Assembly (NCBI RefSeq): GCF_017896165.1
Contig: NZ_JAFCNB010000006.1
Span: 248,001 to 312,000, forward strand
Direction of reading: 5' to 3'
Length of the DNA: 64,000 nt
Origin: Microbispora oryzae
GTDB lineage: Bacteria > Actinomycetota > Actinomycetes > Streptosporangiales > Streptosporangiaceae
Numbering within the stretch: the stretch's first letter is position 1; each line of letters starts with the position of its first letter. Shown piece after piece: positions 44,798-53,233 of the stretch. Position numbers and translations under genes: made by a program. The notes beneath the pieces are model-generated. The model saw only the letters and a program-made list of their open reading frames with translations, did not search any database and had not been told where the DNA came from.

Positions 44798-46516
44798 ATG
44801 GACGTGACTCCCCCCGGCGCGGTTGGCATGGCCTCCCGCCCGTCCTCATCTGTGCCCCCCGGAATCCCGCTGGTGCTGCGCCGCCTGGCCATCGGCCTCG
44901 CGGCGCTCGCCCTCGCGGTGCTTGCCGGGGCCGCATGCGCTCTGTCGTTCGACAACCTGCGGGCCCTGGCGATCGCCGGCCACGCCGAGCCGCGCCTCGC
45001 CTACCTGTATCCGACGGCGTTCGACGTGTTGCTCGTGGTCGCCCTGATCACGGTCCCCCTGCTGCGGGGCGGCCGCCTCTTCGTACGGCTGCAGGCGGGC
45101 CTCGTGCTGCTCGTGCTGCTGGTCGCGGCCGCCGCGGCGGCGGTCACGACCGCCGCCGGCACGACCATCGACTCCAGGAGCTCCGCGGTCGGCGTGGCGC
45201 TGGTTCCCTGGGTCATGCTGGCCGTCGGCCTGTGGCTGCTGCTGATCCTCCTCAAACACGCCCGGGCGTCCAGGGCCGACCTGGACGACGACTCCGACGC
45301 GGACGACCTCGTCCCCTTCCGGGGAGAGCGGGAACGGCACACGCCCGCACCAGCGGCCCCGGCGGTCTCGCCGGGTACACCGGTTACGCCCACTGCGGCG
45401 CGACTTCCCATGGAGCTCGCCCGGCCTGCCGAGGACACGCAGCCCATCACGGACGAGCCCATCACGGACGACCTCCAGTCCACGCCGGACGCCCAGCCTG
45501 TCGCCGGGGCCCAGCCCGTGCAGGACAACACCCAGCCGGTCCCGGACGTGTCGCCAACTCCGGGCTTCCGGGCCGACCAGGAGAGCCTGGACGTCACGCC
45601 CGTTCCGGATGTCCCGGACGTCCAGGAGTCCCACGAGATTCGGCCCGTCCGGGGTCTCCAGGGCGCCGAGACCGACGTCCCCAGCATGCCGCACCGGACC
45701 GAGGCGCCTCCCCTGCTCCCGGCCCCCACCGCGCCGCCCGAGACCCCCACGTTCCCGGAGACCCCCGCGTTCCCTGAGGCCGCACTCCCTCAGGACACCG
45801 CGCTCTCAGAAGCCGCGTCTCCGGAGGTGGCGTCTCCGGAGGTCGCGTCTCCCGCACCGCAGGAGCCGGACGCTCAACCGGCGACGCCGGAGCCGGAGAC
45901 ACCCCCCACGACCACGTCCGCCGAGACCGCTCCCGCCGCCGCCACCCCTCCTGCCATGTCCCCTGCCGCGCCCGTCACACCGCGCCCCACACGGCCGGGG
46001 GCTCCGCGCCGTGACCGTCCCGTCCGCTGGGGGGATCTCGTACGACCCAACGTGGGCGACGTGCTGGTGCACCCGAAGCCCGCTCCTCCGGGGGTCCACA
46101 TCCCGCCTGTCCCCGAGCCCGCCGCCGCGGACCCCGTGCGCACGGCCGACTCCCCAGGCGCCGATTCCCCAGGCGCAGGCTCCCCAGGCGCAGGCTCCCC
46201 AGGCTCGGGCTCCCCGGGCTCGGGCTCCCCGGACATGGACTCCCGGGACGCCCACTCCGACGAATCCGGGATCGACACCAAGCCCATGCGCCAGCTGACG
46301 GATCCGGCCGCCGAGGCCGACCCCGCATCCGGCGGGACGCCCGACCCGGCCCACACGGCGGACGTAGCCGACCCGGAGGAGCAGCGGGCGCGGCGCGAGC
46401 CGCACGACCAACACGCCCCGGACGCGGCCGAACACGGAAACGGGGAGGGGAAGCGAGATGTACCGCTCGCGCCACCCTCCGGCCGGATGCGCAGCACGCC
46501 CCGCCCGCCCTCCTGA
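44798..46516 (+). CDS. DUF2637-like membrane protein with long Pro-rich tail
   Basis: ATG 44798 gives 572 residues. About residues 20-155 have four membrane helices (LAIGLAALALAVLAGAA, AFDVLLVVALITVPLL, AGLVLLVLLVAAAAAAV, LVPWVMLAVGLWLLLIL) in the DUF2637 arrangement. The remainder is a highly Pro/Glu/Thr/Ala-rich cytoplasmic tail with two tandem repeat tracts (SPEVA-type and PGAGS-type), then an acidic end. Such tails are disordered and may scaffold partners. The family function is unknown; position next to cysS is seen in related actinomycetes. Confidence 0.8.
   Translation: MDVTPPGAVGMASRPSSSVPPGIPLVLRRLAIGLAALALAVLAGAACALSFDNLRALAIAGHAEPRLAYLYPTAFDVLLVVALITVPLLRGGRLFVRLQAGLVLLVLLVAAAAAAVTTAAGTTIDSRSSAVGVALVPWVMLAVGLWLLLILLKHARASRADLDDDSDADDLVPFRGERERHTPAPAAPAVSPGTPVTPTAARLPMELARPAEDTQPITDEPITDDLQSTPDAQPVAGAQPVQDNTQPVPDVSPTPGFRADQESLDVTPVPDVPDVQESHEIRPVRGLQGAETDVPSMPHRTEAPPLLPAPTAPPETPTFPETPAFPEAALPQDTALSEAASPEVASPEVASPAPQEPDAQPATPEPETPPTTTSAETAPAAATPPAMSPAAPVTPRPTRPGAPRRDRPVRWGDLVRPNVGDVLVHPKPAPPGVHIPPVPEPAAADPVRTADSPGADSPGAGSPGAGSPGSGSPGSGSPDMDSRDAHSDESGIDTKPMRQLTDPAAEADPASGGTPDPAHTADVADPEEQRARREPHDQHAPDAAEHGNGEGKRDVPLAPPSGRMRSTPRPPS
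45815..45859 (+). repeat. 15-bp tandem repeat in the DUF2637-like gene
   Basis: Two near-identical units of GCGTCTCCGGAGGTG and a third diverged unit encode repeated ASPEV in the Pro-rich tail. Confidence 0.75.
46151..46240 (+). repeat. Six-unit 15-bp tandem repeat in the DUF2637-like gene
   Basis: Six 15-bp units beginning TCCCC (the core unit TCCCCAGGCGCAGGC occurs twice exactly) encode the SPGAG/SPGSG low-complexity stretch. Unit number is likely to vary among strains. Confidence 0.88.
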
Positions 46517-46533
46517 CGCGGGTCGCGACAGGG

Positions 46534-46571
46534 CGAAGGCCCGTCCGGGGGTCACCCCGGACGGGCCTTCG
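46534..46571. terminator. Terminator hairpin between converging genes
   Basis: A 17-bp perfect stem (CGAAGGCCCGTCCGGGG with its complement) with a 4-nt loop, followed by TTCG. It lies between the DUF2637-like gene and the GlsB gene, so it probably works in both directions. Confidence 0.9.
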
Positions 46572-46651
46572 TTCGCTTACCGGGCGAGGCCGGATGAGGC
46601 CGGCGTGGCCGGGTGGCCCGCGGCCGTCCTCATCGCCGCGTCACAGCCGCG

Positions 46652-46921
46652 TCACACGCGCGAGCGTCCGCGGATGCCGGCGACGACGCCCACACCGATG
46701 ACCGCGAGCACGACCTGCATGATCAGCTCGATCCAGTCGATCCCCGGCGTCGTCTCCACTCCCATGACCTGCGCGATGGCCGTCCCGATCAGCGCCGCGA
46801 CGATTCCGACGACGATCGTCAGGATCCAGCCGATGGGCTGGCGACCCGGCAGGAACAGACGCCCAAGAGCGCCGATGACCGCACCGATGACGATGGCGCC
46901 GAGAATGGACTCGATTGTCAT
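46652..46921 (-). CDS. GlsB/YeaQ/YmgE family stress-response membrane protein
   Basis: The 89-residue protein consists of three membrane helices (GAIVIGAVIGALGRL, ILTIVVGIVAALIGTAIA, MQVVLAVIGVGVVAG) with the family's FLPGRQPIGW loop and a basic C-terminus (RGRSRV). These proteins are induced by acid or osmotic stress in other bacteria; the mechanism is unknown. GGGAGG lies 7 nt upstream of the ATG. Confidence 0.9.
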   Translation of the reverse strand: MTIESILGAIVIGAVIGALGRLFLPGRQPIGWILTIVVGIVAALIGTAIAQVMGVETTPGIDWIELIMQVVLAVIGVGVVAGIRGRSRV

Positions 46922-47112
46922 ATCGACCTCCCGTTGAGGGTGACCCTTTCACTCTCGAACAGGTGGCTACCCCATGCCGGGGAAATATGCGTCCCATGAA
47001 AGAAAAAAGAGGACGGCGGCTCGACTCCGCGCCTGGTTCGAGCCGCCGTCCACGTGCTAGTGAGACGCCGCTGGCCGCATTCCGGTTGCCATGTCCGGTG
47101 CGAACGGCTCAA

Positions 47113-47586
47113 TCACCGGCTGAACACGATGGCGGTGGCGATGGCGGCGACACCCTCGCCGCGCCCGGTGAGGCCCAAGCCGTCCGTTGTGGTGGCGCTC
47201 ACGCTCACCGGAGCACCCGCGGCGGCCCCCAGCGCCTTCTCCGCCTCCGCGCGCCGGGGAGCGAGCTTCGGACGGTTTCCGATGATCTGGACGGCGATGT
47301 TGCCGACCTCGAAGCCGGCGGCGCGCACGCGCCGCGCGGTCTCCTCAAGCAGTGCGACGCCGGCGGCGCCGGCCCACCGGGGATCGGAGGTGCCGAACAC
47401 GGCGCCGAGGTCGCCGAGCCCCGCCGCGGAAAGCAGGGCGTCACAGCACGCGTGGGCCGCCGCGTCGCCGTCAGAATGCCCGGCGAGGCCGGTCTCGCCC
47501 GGCCAGTGCAGCCCGGCCAGGTGAAGTTCCCGGCCCGAAGCGAAAGGGTGGACGTCGACACCGACGCCCACCCTTGGCAATGTCAC
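47113..47586 (-). CDS. ispF: 2-C-methyl-D-erythritol 2,4-cyclodiphosphate synthase
   Basis: The 157-residue enzyme has metal-ligand motifs [10 protein letters not shown] and [16 protein letters not shown], and the signature [10 protein letters not shown]. It cyclises CDP-ME-2-phosphate in the MEP isoprenoid pathway. The GTG at 47586 lies 2 bp after carD, a conserved actinobacterial pair. Confidence 0.95.
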   Translation of the reverse strand: MTLPRVGVGVDVHPFASGRELHLAGLHWPGETGLAGHSDGDAAAHACCDALLSAAGLGDLGAVFGTSDPRWAGAAGVALLEETARRVRAAGFEVGNIAVQIIGNRPKLAPRRAEAEKALGAAAGAPVSVSATTTDGLGLTGRGEGVAAIATAIVFSR

Positions 47587-47588
47587 GC

Positions 47589-48071
47589 TCAGGAGTTCAG
47601 CACCTCGTCGAGGAGAGCCTCGGCCTTGTCCTCGTTCGTCTTCTCGGCGAGCGCGAGCTCGCTCACGAGGATCTGCCGCGCCTTGGCCAGCATGCGCTTC
47701 TCACCGGCGGACAGGCCGCGCTCCTTGTCGCGCCGCCACAGGTCCCTGACGACCTCGGCCACCTTGTTGACGTCGCCGGACGCCAGCTTCTCAAGATTGG
47801 CCTTATAGCGGCGGGACCAGTTGGTGGGCTCTTCCGTGTGAGGCATGCGCAACACGTCGAAGACGCGCTCAAGCCCCTCTTGACCGACGACGTCGCGCAC
47901 ACCCACGAGCTCGGCGTTCTCCGCTGGCACCTGTACGGTCAGGTCGCCCTTGTCGACCTTCAGCACCAGGTAGGTCTTTTCCTCACCCTTGATGGTTCGG
48001 GTCGTGATGGCCTCGATACGAGCAGCCCCATGGTGGGGGTAGACGACAGTGTCGCCGACCTGGAAAGTCAT
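47589..48071 (-). CDS. carD: CarD-family RNA polymerase-binding regulator
   Basis: The 160-residue protein has an N-terminal RNAP-interaction domain ([24 protein letters not shown]) and a helical C-terminal DNA-binding domain containing the W-patch [13 protein letters not shown]. CarD stabilises open complexes at housekeeping and rRNA promoters and is essential in mycobacteria. GAAGGGG lies upstream of the ATG. ispF follows immediately. Confidence 0.95.
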   Translation of the reverse strand: MTFQVGDTVVYPHHGAARIEAITTRTIKGEEKTYLVLKVDKGDLTVQVPAENAELVGVRDVVGQEGLERVFDVLRMPHTEEPTNWSRRYKANLEKLASGDVNKVAEVVRDLWRRDKERGLSAGEKRMLAKARQILVSELALAEKTNEDKAEALLDEVLNS

Positions 48072-48189
48072 GTGACGAGTACCCCTTCCGCTGTACTCCA
48101 GGGTACCACGCGGTTCCTGCCTCCCGGAACAGTGAAAGGAACATAACTGCAGGTCAAAGCCTCGTTTTGGGACTTGACAACCGGTCGAC

Positions 48190-48214
48190 TATGTGAATCG
48201 ACATATTTCACATA
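48190..48214. promoter_or_regulatory. AT-rich inverted repeat upstream of carD
   Basis: TATGTGAA and TTCACATA form a perfect 8-bp inverted repeat with a 9-nt spacer, in a short AT-rich patch 118 bp upstream of carD and 113 bp upstream of the lipoprotein gene. TTGACA (48174-48179) lies next to it. It resembles a regulator site (two TGTGA half-sites, but spaced too widely for a standard CRP site). The regulator is unknown. Confidence 0.55.
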
Positions 48215-48327
48215 CCGGGTGACCTGCATGCCTGCCCCCTCACACCGGGAGCCGACGCGGGACCGCGGAGCGGCGCGGATAAGGTGATGCCTGCCCATAC
48301 ACGTGCGCACCAAGGAGAGCTCGAACC

Positions 48328-49011
48328 GTGACCAGCAGCAGCCGTCGCAGGGCGATCGCCATTGCCGCGCTCCTCGCCGCCGCCATCCCTGCACTGGCCG
48401 CGTGCGGCGCGGGTTTCGGCGCCAACACCAACACACCGTACGCCCCGAACGAGGCCGGTGTCCTCATCAAGGACGACGGCTCGGGCGGCAAGAGCTACGG
48501 CGAGAACGGCGTCATGATCCCGCAGGCGTTCATCCTCGGGCCTGAGCCCGGCAGCCAGATCGCCGCCGGCGGGTCGGCCGCCGTCTACCTCACGATGCTG
48601 AACAGCACGGGGACGCCCGACACGCTGACCGGGATCGTCGCCGACCAGCAGCAGGCCGCGTCGGCCAAGGTCCCGGCCCCCGTCGCGCTGGAGCCCGGCA
48701 CGCTCGCCAAGACCCCCGGCGTCACCGTGGACGGCATCAAGCAGCCGCTGCGCGGCGGTGAGACCCTGCGCCTCACCCTCCAGTTCAAGAACGCCGGTGA
48801 CATCTCCCTGGCGGTGCCCGTGATCGCCCGCAGCCGCGAGTACGCCACCCTGTCCCCGGCGCCCTCTCCGGCGGCCACGCCGACCGGCGACCCGTTCGCC
48901 TCGCTGTCGCCCACGGGGACCGCGACCGACGCCACTGCGACGGCCGAGACCGGGACGGGCACCGAGAGCGCAGGCGGCGCGGAGGCCCCGCCGAGCCCCG
49001 CCGCCCAGTAG
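48328..49011 (+). CDS. Lipoprotein of unknown function (copper-chaperone-like fold)
   Basis: The GTG at 48328 gives 227 residues. The signal ends in ALAAC with Cys26 as the lipidated residue. The core (about 40-175, MIPQAFILGPEPGSQIAAGGSAAVYLTMLNSTGTPDTL, LRGGETLRLTLQFKNAGDI in pieces) has the beta-sandwich pattern of PCu(A)C/DUF461 proteins. However, the Met/His copper ligands expected for a chaperone are not evident. A low-complexity Thr/Ala/Pro tail ends it. Envelope role likely; ligand unknown. Confidence 0.72.
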   Translation: MTSSSRRRAIAIAALLAAAIPALAACGAGFGANTNTPYAPNEAGVLIKDDGSGGKSYGENGVMIPQAFILGPEPGSQIAAGGSAAVYLTMLNSTGTPDTLTGIVADQQQAASAKVPAPVALEPGTLAKTPGVTVDGIKQPLRGGETLRLTLQFKNAGDISLAVPVIARSREYATLSPAPSPAATPTGDPFASLSPTGTATDATATAETGTGTESAGGAEAPPSPAAQ

Positions 49012-49092
49012 AGGCGCAGTAGAGGACCAGGAGAGGCCCCGTAGAGCCAGTGGGCCCAGCAGGGCCCGGGTAAGAGGCCCGCGAGCCAGAAG

Positions 49093-49186
49093 AGGGCCCG
49101 CGAAGCCCACAGGGCACCTGCGAGGCGTTCGCGGGCCCTACGTGACGAAGGCCCCCGCCCTTTCCCGGGGCGGGGGCCTTCGTCAC
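49093..49186. terminator. Two tandem hairpins between lipoprotein gene and regX3
   Basis: The first (49093-49104 with 49128-49139) is a perfect 12-bp stem AGGGCCCGCGAA/TTCGCGGGCCCT. The second (49142-49186) is a perfect 19-bp stem GTGACGAAGGCCCCCGCCC with its complement and a 7-nt loop. Both precede the end of regX3 and can terminate in either direction. The 190-bp stretch holds no gene. Confidence 0.88.
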
Positions 49187-49199
49187 GCGTACGGGGACG

Positions 49200-49889
49200 T
49201 CACTCCTCCGTGGGGTCGAACTTGTAGCCGAGCCCTCGGACGGTGAGGATGCACCGGGGGTTGGACGGGTCAGCCTCGACCTTGGCCCGCAGGCGCTTCA
49301 CGTGCACGTCGAGCGTCTTGGTGTCCCCCACGTAGTCGGCTCCCCAGACGCGGTCGATCAGCTGGCCCCGGGTCAGCACCCGGCCCGCGTTGCGGAGCAG
49401 CACCTCCAGCAGCTCGAACTCCTTCAGCGGGAGCTGCACCTGGTTGCCGCGCACCGCCACGATGTGCCGGTCGACGTCCATGCGGACCGGGCCCGCGGCG
49501 AGCACCGCCGACTCGATCTCCTCGATGTCGCCCTGACGACGCAGCACGGCGCGGATGCGGGCGACCAGTTCGCGGGAGGAGAACGGCTTGGTGACGTAGT
49601 CGTCGGCGCCGAGCTCCAGCCCCACGACCTTGTCGATCTCGCTGTCCTTCGCGGTCAGCATGATCACTGGCACCTTGGACCGCTGGCGCAGCGAGCGGCA
49701 CACCTCCGTGCCGGGGAGCCCCGGAAGCATCAGGTCCAGCAGCACCAGGTCGGCGCCGTTCCGGTCGAATGTGTCGAGCGCCTCGGGACCGGTGGCCGCC
49801 ACCGCGACCTCGAACCCTTCCTTCCTGAGCATGTACGACAAGGCGTCGGAGAACGACTCCTCGTCCTCCACCACGAGCACCCGAGTCAC
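49200..49889 (-). CDS. regX3: Pho-type OmpR-family response regulator
   Basis: The GTG at 49889 gives 229 residues. The receiver has Asp52 (VLLDLMLPG) as the phosphorylation site, acidic pocket VEDEE, Thr and Lys in MLTAKDS and YVTKPFS, then an OmpR winged helix ending in VRGLGYKFDPTEE. It matches RegX3/PhoP of actinobacteria, which control phosphate starvation genes. It overlaps senX3 by GTGA and the pair is divergent from phoU across a PHO-box-like sequence. Confidence 0.93.
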   Translation of the reverse strand: MTRVLVVEDEESFSDALSYMLRKEGFEVAVAATGPEALDTFDRNGADLVLLDLMLPGLPGTEVCRSLRQRSKVPVIMLTAKDSEIDKVVGLELGADDYVTKPFSSRELVARIRAVLRRQGDIEEIESAVLAAGPVRMDVDRHIVAVRGNQVQLPLKEFELLEVLLRNAGRVLTRGQLIDRVWGADYVGDTKTLDVHVKRLRAKVEADPSNPRCILTVRGLGYKFDPTEE

Positions 49890-51058
49890 TGAGCGGCCTC
49901 CAGAGGGATTGTTGTGCGGGGTACGGGGACCGCCTGACCGCCGAACGCGGGTAGGCGAAGAGTGAAGGTGGATCCGGAGCCTTCCTTGCTCCACACCGTG
50001 ACCTCGCCGCCGTGGGCGACGGCCACATGCTTGACGATCGCGAGCCCGAGCCCGGTGCCGCCGGTGGCCCGGGACCTCGCGGCGTCGACCCGGAAGAACC
50101 GCTCGAAGATGCGCTCCTGCGCGCCCTCCGGGATGCCGATGCCCTGGTCGCTCACGCTGACCTCGACGCAGTCGCCTGCGGGCCTGGCGCTCACCACCAC
50201 CCGGGTGTGCTCCGGGCTGTACGCGACGGCGTTGTCGATCAGATTGCGCAGCGCGGTGACCAGGAGCTCGTCGTCGCCGAAGATGCTGAGGCCCTCGGTG
50301 CCGCCGGCCACGAGCGTGATGTCCTTGGCCGAGGCCTTGGTGTTGCACCGGTCGATGGCCTCGTGCATGGCCTCGTCGACGGGCACGGGTCCCGGCGCGG
50401 GCACCGGCTCCCCGCCCTGGATGCGGGACAGCGTGATCAGGTCCTGTACGAGATAGGTCAGCCGGGCGGCCTCGTGCTGCATGCGCCCGGCGAAGCGCCG
50501 TACGGCCTCGGGGTCGTCGGCGGCGTCCTGGATGGTCTCGGCCAGCAGGCTCAGCGCGCCGACGGGGGTCTTGAGCTCGTGGCTGACGTTCGCCACGAAG
50601 TCCCGTCGTACGGCCTCCACCCGGCGGCGTTCCGTCTGATCCTCGGCGAGCACGAGCACCTGCCCGTGGGATCCGAGCGGCGCCACCCGGACGGCGAAGG
50701 TCGTGGACTCCTGGCCGAACTTCCGGCCGGCCGTCTCGATCTCGCTCTCGCGGATCTCGCCGTCCCTGCGCACCTTCCTGGCCATGGCGAGCAGCTCGGC
50801 CGCCATCAGGGACTCGCCCCGTACCAGCCCGAACGCGCGGGCGGCGGAGCTGGCCCGCAGCACCCGGTCCTCCCGGTCGAGCACCACGGCCGAGGAGGGC
50901 AGCACCGCGAGAACCGAGGCGACGCCCGGTGGCAGGCCCTCGTCCACCGCTTCCGAGGGCGTTTCCCGCTTCTCGGTCTGCCGGCGGATCGCGAGCATGA
51001 CGAAGGAGCCCAGGACGAACCCGCCCATAGCCACAAGGCTCGCCAGTAACTCGTTCAC
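49886..51058 (-). CDS. senX3: Phosphate-sensing histidine kinase SenX3/PhoR type
   Basis: The 390-residue kinase has a short N-terminal hydrophobic segment (LVAMGGFVLGSFVMLAI), a PAS-like domain (about 45-145, VLPSSAVVLDREDRVLRAS), the H-box FVANVSHELKTP with His160, and the HATPase domain (DNAVAYSPEHTRV, DQGIGIPEGAQERIFERF, GTGLGLAIVKH). It phosphorylates RegX3. The GTG start has TAGCAT ending 7 nt upstream (leaderless). Confidence 0.93.
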   Translation of the reverse strand: MNELLASLVAMGGFVLGSFVMLAIRRQTEKRETPSEAVDEGLPPGVASVLAVLPSSAVVLDREDRVLRASSAARAFGLVRGESLMAAELLAMARKVRRDGEIRESEIETAGRKFGQESTTFAVRVAPLGSHGQVLVLAEDQTERRRVEAVRRDFVANVSHELKTPVGALSLLAETIQDAADDPEAVRRFAGRMQHEAARLTYLVQDLITLSRIQGGEPVPAPGPVPVDEAMHEAIDRCNTKASAKDITLVAGGTEGLSIFGDDELLVTALRNLIDNAVAYSPEHTRVVVSARPAGDCVEVSVSDQGIGIPEGAQERIFERFFRVDAARSRATGGTGLGLAIVKHVAVAHGGEVTVWSKEGSGSTFTLRLPAFGGQAVPVPRTTIPLEAAQ

Positions 51059-51131
51059 ATAAGAAATGCTAGGTGGCGTTTCAGGCCGTCGGTCTGCTCC
51101 TACCAGCGACGACCATGCTCTTTCCGAAAAT

Positions 51132-51164
51132 GTTCATCCGACGGTAGAGGTTCGTTCATGATTG
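51132..51164. promoter_or_regulatory. PHO-box-like direct repeat between senX3 and phoU
   Basis: GTTCATCCGAC (51132-51142) and GTTCATGATTG (51154-51164) are 22 bp apart, exactly two 11-bp PHO units, matching the start G(G/T)TCAYYYR of the Streptomyces PhoP site. The middle unit GGTAGAGGTTC is poorer. It lies just upstream of phoU. RegX3/PhoP binding here would fit autoregulation. Confidence 0.68.
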
Positions 51165-51183
51165 CGCGCGTAGCGTTGCGGCC

Positions 51184-51843
51184 ATGCGCGACGCCTACCA
51201 CGAACAGTTGGCCGCCCTCACGGATCGCCTGGTCGAGATGACCCGTCTCGTCCGATCCGCCATGTCCCGCGGGACCACGGCCCTGCTCGACGCCGACCTG
51301 CAGCTCGCGGAGAGCGTGATCTCGCAGGACGCCGAGGTCGACCGCCTCTACGGCGAGATCGAGTCCTCGATATACGAGCTGATGGCGCTCCAGCAGCCCG
51401 TCGCGGTCGACCTGCGCACGGTCGTGACCGCCCTCCGGATGGCCGCCGACCTCGAACGCATGGGCGACCTGGCCGAGCACATCGCGAAGATCGCCAGGAT
51501 GCGCCACCCGGAATCCGCCATCCCCGCCGAGCTCCGCGGCACCGTGGTGGAGATGGGTGCGATCGCGGAGAACCTGATCACCAAGACCGGCAGCTGCATC
51601 GCGTCGCGCGACACCGAGCTGGCCAAGGAGCTGGAGAAGGACGACGACGACATGGACCGGCTGCACCGGCGGCTGTTCCGCGTCCTGCTCTCCAAGAACT
51701 GGCAGCACGGCATCGAGGCGGCCATCGACATCACGCTCGCGGGCCGCTACTACGAGCGCTACGCCGACCACGCCGTCCGCGTCGCCGGTGACGTCGTCTA
51801 CCTCGTCACCGGCACCCGCGAAGAAGACCTCACCACCGGCTGA
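51184..51843 (+). CDS. phoU: Phosphate signalling regulator PhoU
   Basis: The 219-residue protein has two PhoU three-helix repeats (about 1-95, 110-200) with metal-binding E-x-x-x-D motifs such as RMGDLAEHIAKIAR and RYADHAVRVAGDVVYL. It damps Pho signalling together with the phosphate transporter and SenX3/RegX3. TAGCGT ends 7 nt before the ATG, so it is probably leaderless, and the PHO box lies at the right distance for control. Confidence 0.95.
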   Translation: MRDAYHEQLAALTDRLVEMTRLVRSAMSRGTTALLDADLQLAESVISQDAEVDRLYGEIESSIYELMALQQPVAVDLRTVVTALRMAADLERMGDLAEHIAKIARMRHPESAIPAELRGTVVEMGAIAENLITKTGSCIASRDTELAKELEKDDDDMDRLHRRLFRVLLSKNWQHGIEAAIDITLAGRYYERYADHAVRVAGDVVYLVTGTREEDLTTG

Positions 51844-51862
51844 CCAAGCCGCCAAGGGGGCG

Positions 51863-51897
51863 CGAAAGCCCCGGTCCTCGGGGGGCCGGGGCTTTCG
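51863..51897. terminator. Bidirectional terminator between phoU and gpm
   Basis: CGAAAGCCCCGG pairs with CCGGGGCTTTCG (12 bp) between two converging genes. Confidence 0.88.
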
Positions 51898-51916
51898 TCG
51901 TTCTCGGATGAGGGGG

Positions 51917-52660
51917 TTACTTCTTGCCCTGGTTGGCGACGGCCTCGATGGCGGCCGCGGCGGCCTCGGGGTCGAGGTACTCGCCCTTGCCCAGGGGCCG
52001 GAATTCGGCGTCCAGCTCGTAGCGCAGCGGGATGCCGGTCGGGATGTTCAGGCCCGCGATGTCCTCGTCGCCGATGCCCTCCAGGTGCTTGACCAGGGCG
52101 CGCAGGGAGTTGCCGTGCGCCACCACGAGCACCGTACGGCCGCCGGCGAGGTCGGGGACGATCTCGTCGTACCAGTACGGCAGCATGCGCTGGACGACGT
52201 CCTTGAGGCACTCGGTCCGGGGCAGCAGCTCCGGCGGGAGCACTTCGTAGCGGCCGTCGCCGCGCTGGGAGTACTCGTCGTCGTCGGCGATCGGCGGCGG
52301 CGGGACGTCGTACGACCGGCGCCACAGCATGAACTGCTCGTCGCCGAACTCGGCCCGGGTCTGCGCCTTGTCCTTGCCCTGCAGGGCGCCGTAGTGACGC
52401 TCGTTCAGCCGCCAGGAACGCCGCACCGGGAGCCACAGCAGGTCGGCCGCCTCAAGCGCGAGGTTCGCCGTCTTGATCGCCCGGGTGAGCACGGACGTGT
52501 GCACCACGTCAGGGCGGATGCCCGCCTCCAGCAGCAGCGCCCCGCCGCGCCGGGCCTCCTCCTCACCCGTCGGCGAGAGGGTGACGTCCACCCAGCCCGT
52601 GAACAGGCCCTTTACATTCCATTCGCTCTCGCCATGCCTCAGCAGCACCAAAGTCGCCAT
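51917..52660 (-). CDS. gpmA: 2,3-bisphosphoglycerate-dependent phosphoglycerate mutase
   Basis: The 247-residue protein has the active-site motif [10 protein letters not shown] (His9 phosphorylated) and the second catalytic-His loop [16 protein letters not shown], with the [13 protein letters not shown] region characteristic of dPGM. It interconverts 3- and 2-phosphoglycerate in glycolysis. TAGGAT ends 7 nt before the ATG (leaderless). Confidence 0.95.
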   Translation of the reverse strand: MATLVLLRHGESEWNVKGLFTGWVDVTLSPTGEEEARRGGALLLEAGIRPDVVHTSVLTRAIKTANLALEAADLLWLPVRRSWRLNERHYGALQGKDKAQTRAEFGDEQFMLWRRSYDVPPPPIADDDEYSQRGDGRYEVLPPELLPRTECLKDVVQRMLPYWYDEIVPDLAGGRTVLVVAHGNSLRALVKHLEGIGDEDIAGLNIPTGIPLRYELDAEFRPLGKGEYLDPEAAAAAIEAVANQGKK

Positions 52661-52721
52661 GGCGCCAATCCTAACGGCGATCGGCTTTTCACCTGGATGC
52701 GCCGGGTGCCCGGACCTGCCT

Positions 52722-53207
52722 TTACGAATCGATGAGCCGGGCGAACGCCTGCAGATTGGCCAGCGACTCGCCCCGCTTGACCCGCCATTCCCATTCCCTG
52801 CGGATGGAGGAGGCGAAGCCGATCTCCAACGCCCGGTCGAACGACTCGTCGGAGTAGGTGAGGACGCACCCGAGGACGCGGTCGATCTCCTCCTCCGTGA
52901 CCGCCGTGAGCGGGATCCGGCCGACGAGGTGGACGTCGCCCACGGCGTCGACCGCGAAGTGCACCCCGTACATGGAGCCGTTCTTGTGGAGCAGCCACCG
53001 GTAGAACTCGCCGTCGTTCTCGTCCGGCTGCCGGCAGAAGAACGCCTCGACGTTCAGGGCCTGGTCACCGATGACGAGCCAGGTCAGCGTGGCGAGCTTG
53101 TGCTGGCCCGGCAGCCGCACCAGGAACGCGCCGGGCCGGGGCCGCTCGTAGGACAGCTCCGCTGACGTGAGCGCGGACTCGACCACGCCTTCCAGATCGG
53201 CTCTCAT
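52722..53207 (-). CDS. YbjN-domain protein
   Basis: The 161-residue protein has the YbjN domain (about 1-130): [70 protein letters not shown]. It resembles type III secretion chaperone folds and regulates stress in E. coli, but its actinobacterial role is unknown. TAGGCT ends 6 nt upstream of the ATG. It precedes nothing in the same operon except possibly gpm 61 bp downstream, and it lies 26 bp downstream of mshA. Confidence 0.9.
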   Translation of the reverse strand: MRADLEGVVESALTSAELSYERPRPGAFLVRLPGQHKLATLTWLVIGDQALNVEAFFCRQPDENDGEFYRWLLHKNGSMYGVHFAVDAVGDVHLVGRIPLTAVTEEEIDRVLGCVLTYSDESFDRALEIGFASSIRREWEWRVKRGESLANLQAFARLIDS

Positions 53208-53233
53208 AGGCCCAGCCTACGAGCCGGCCCGGT

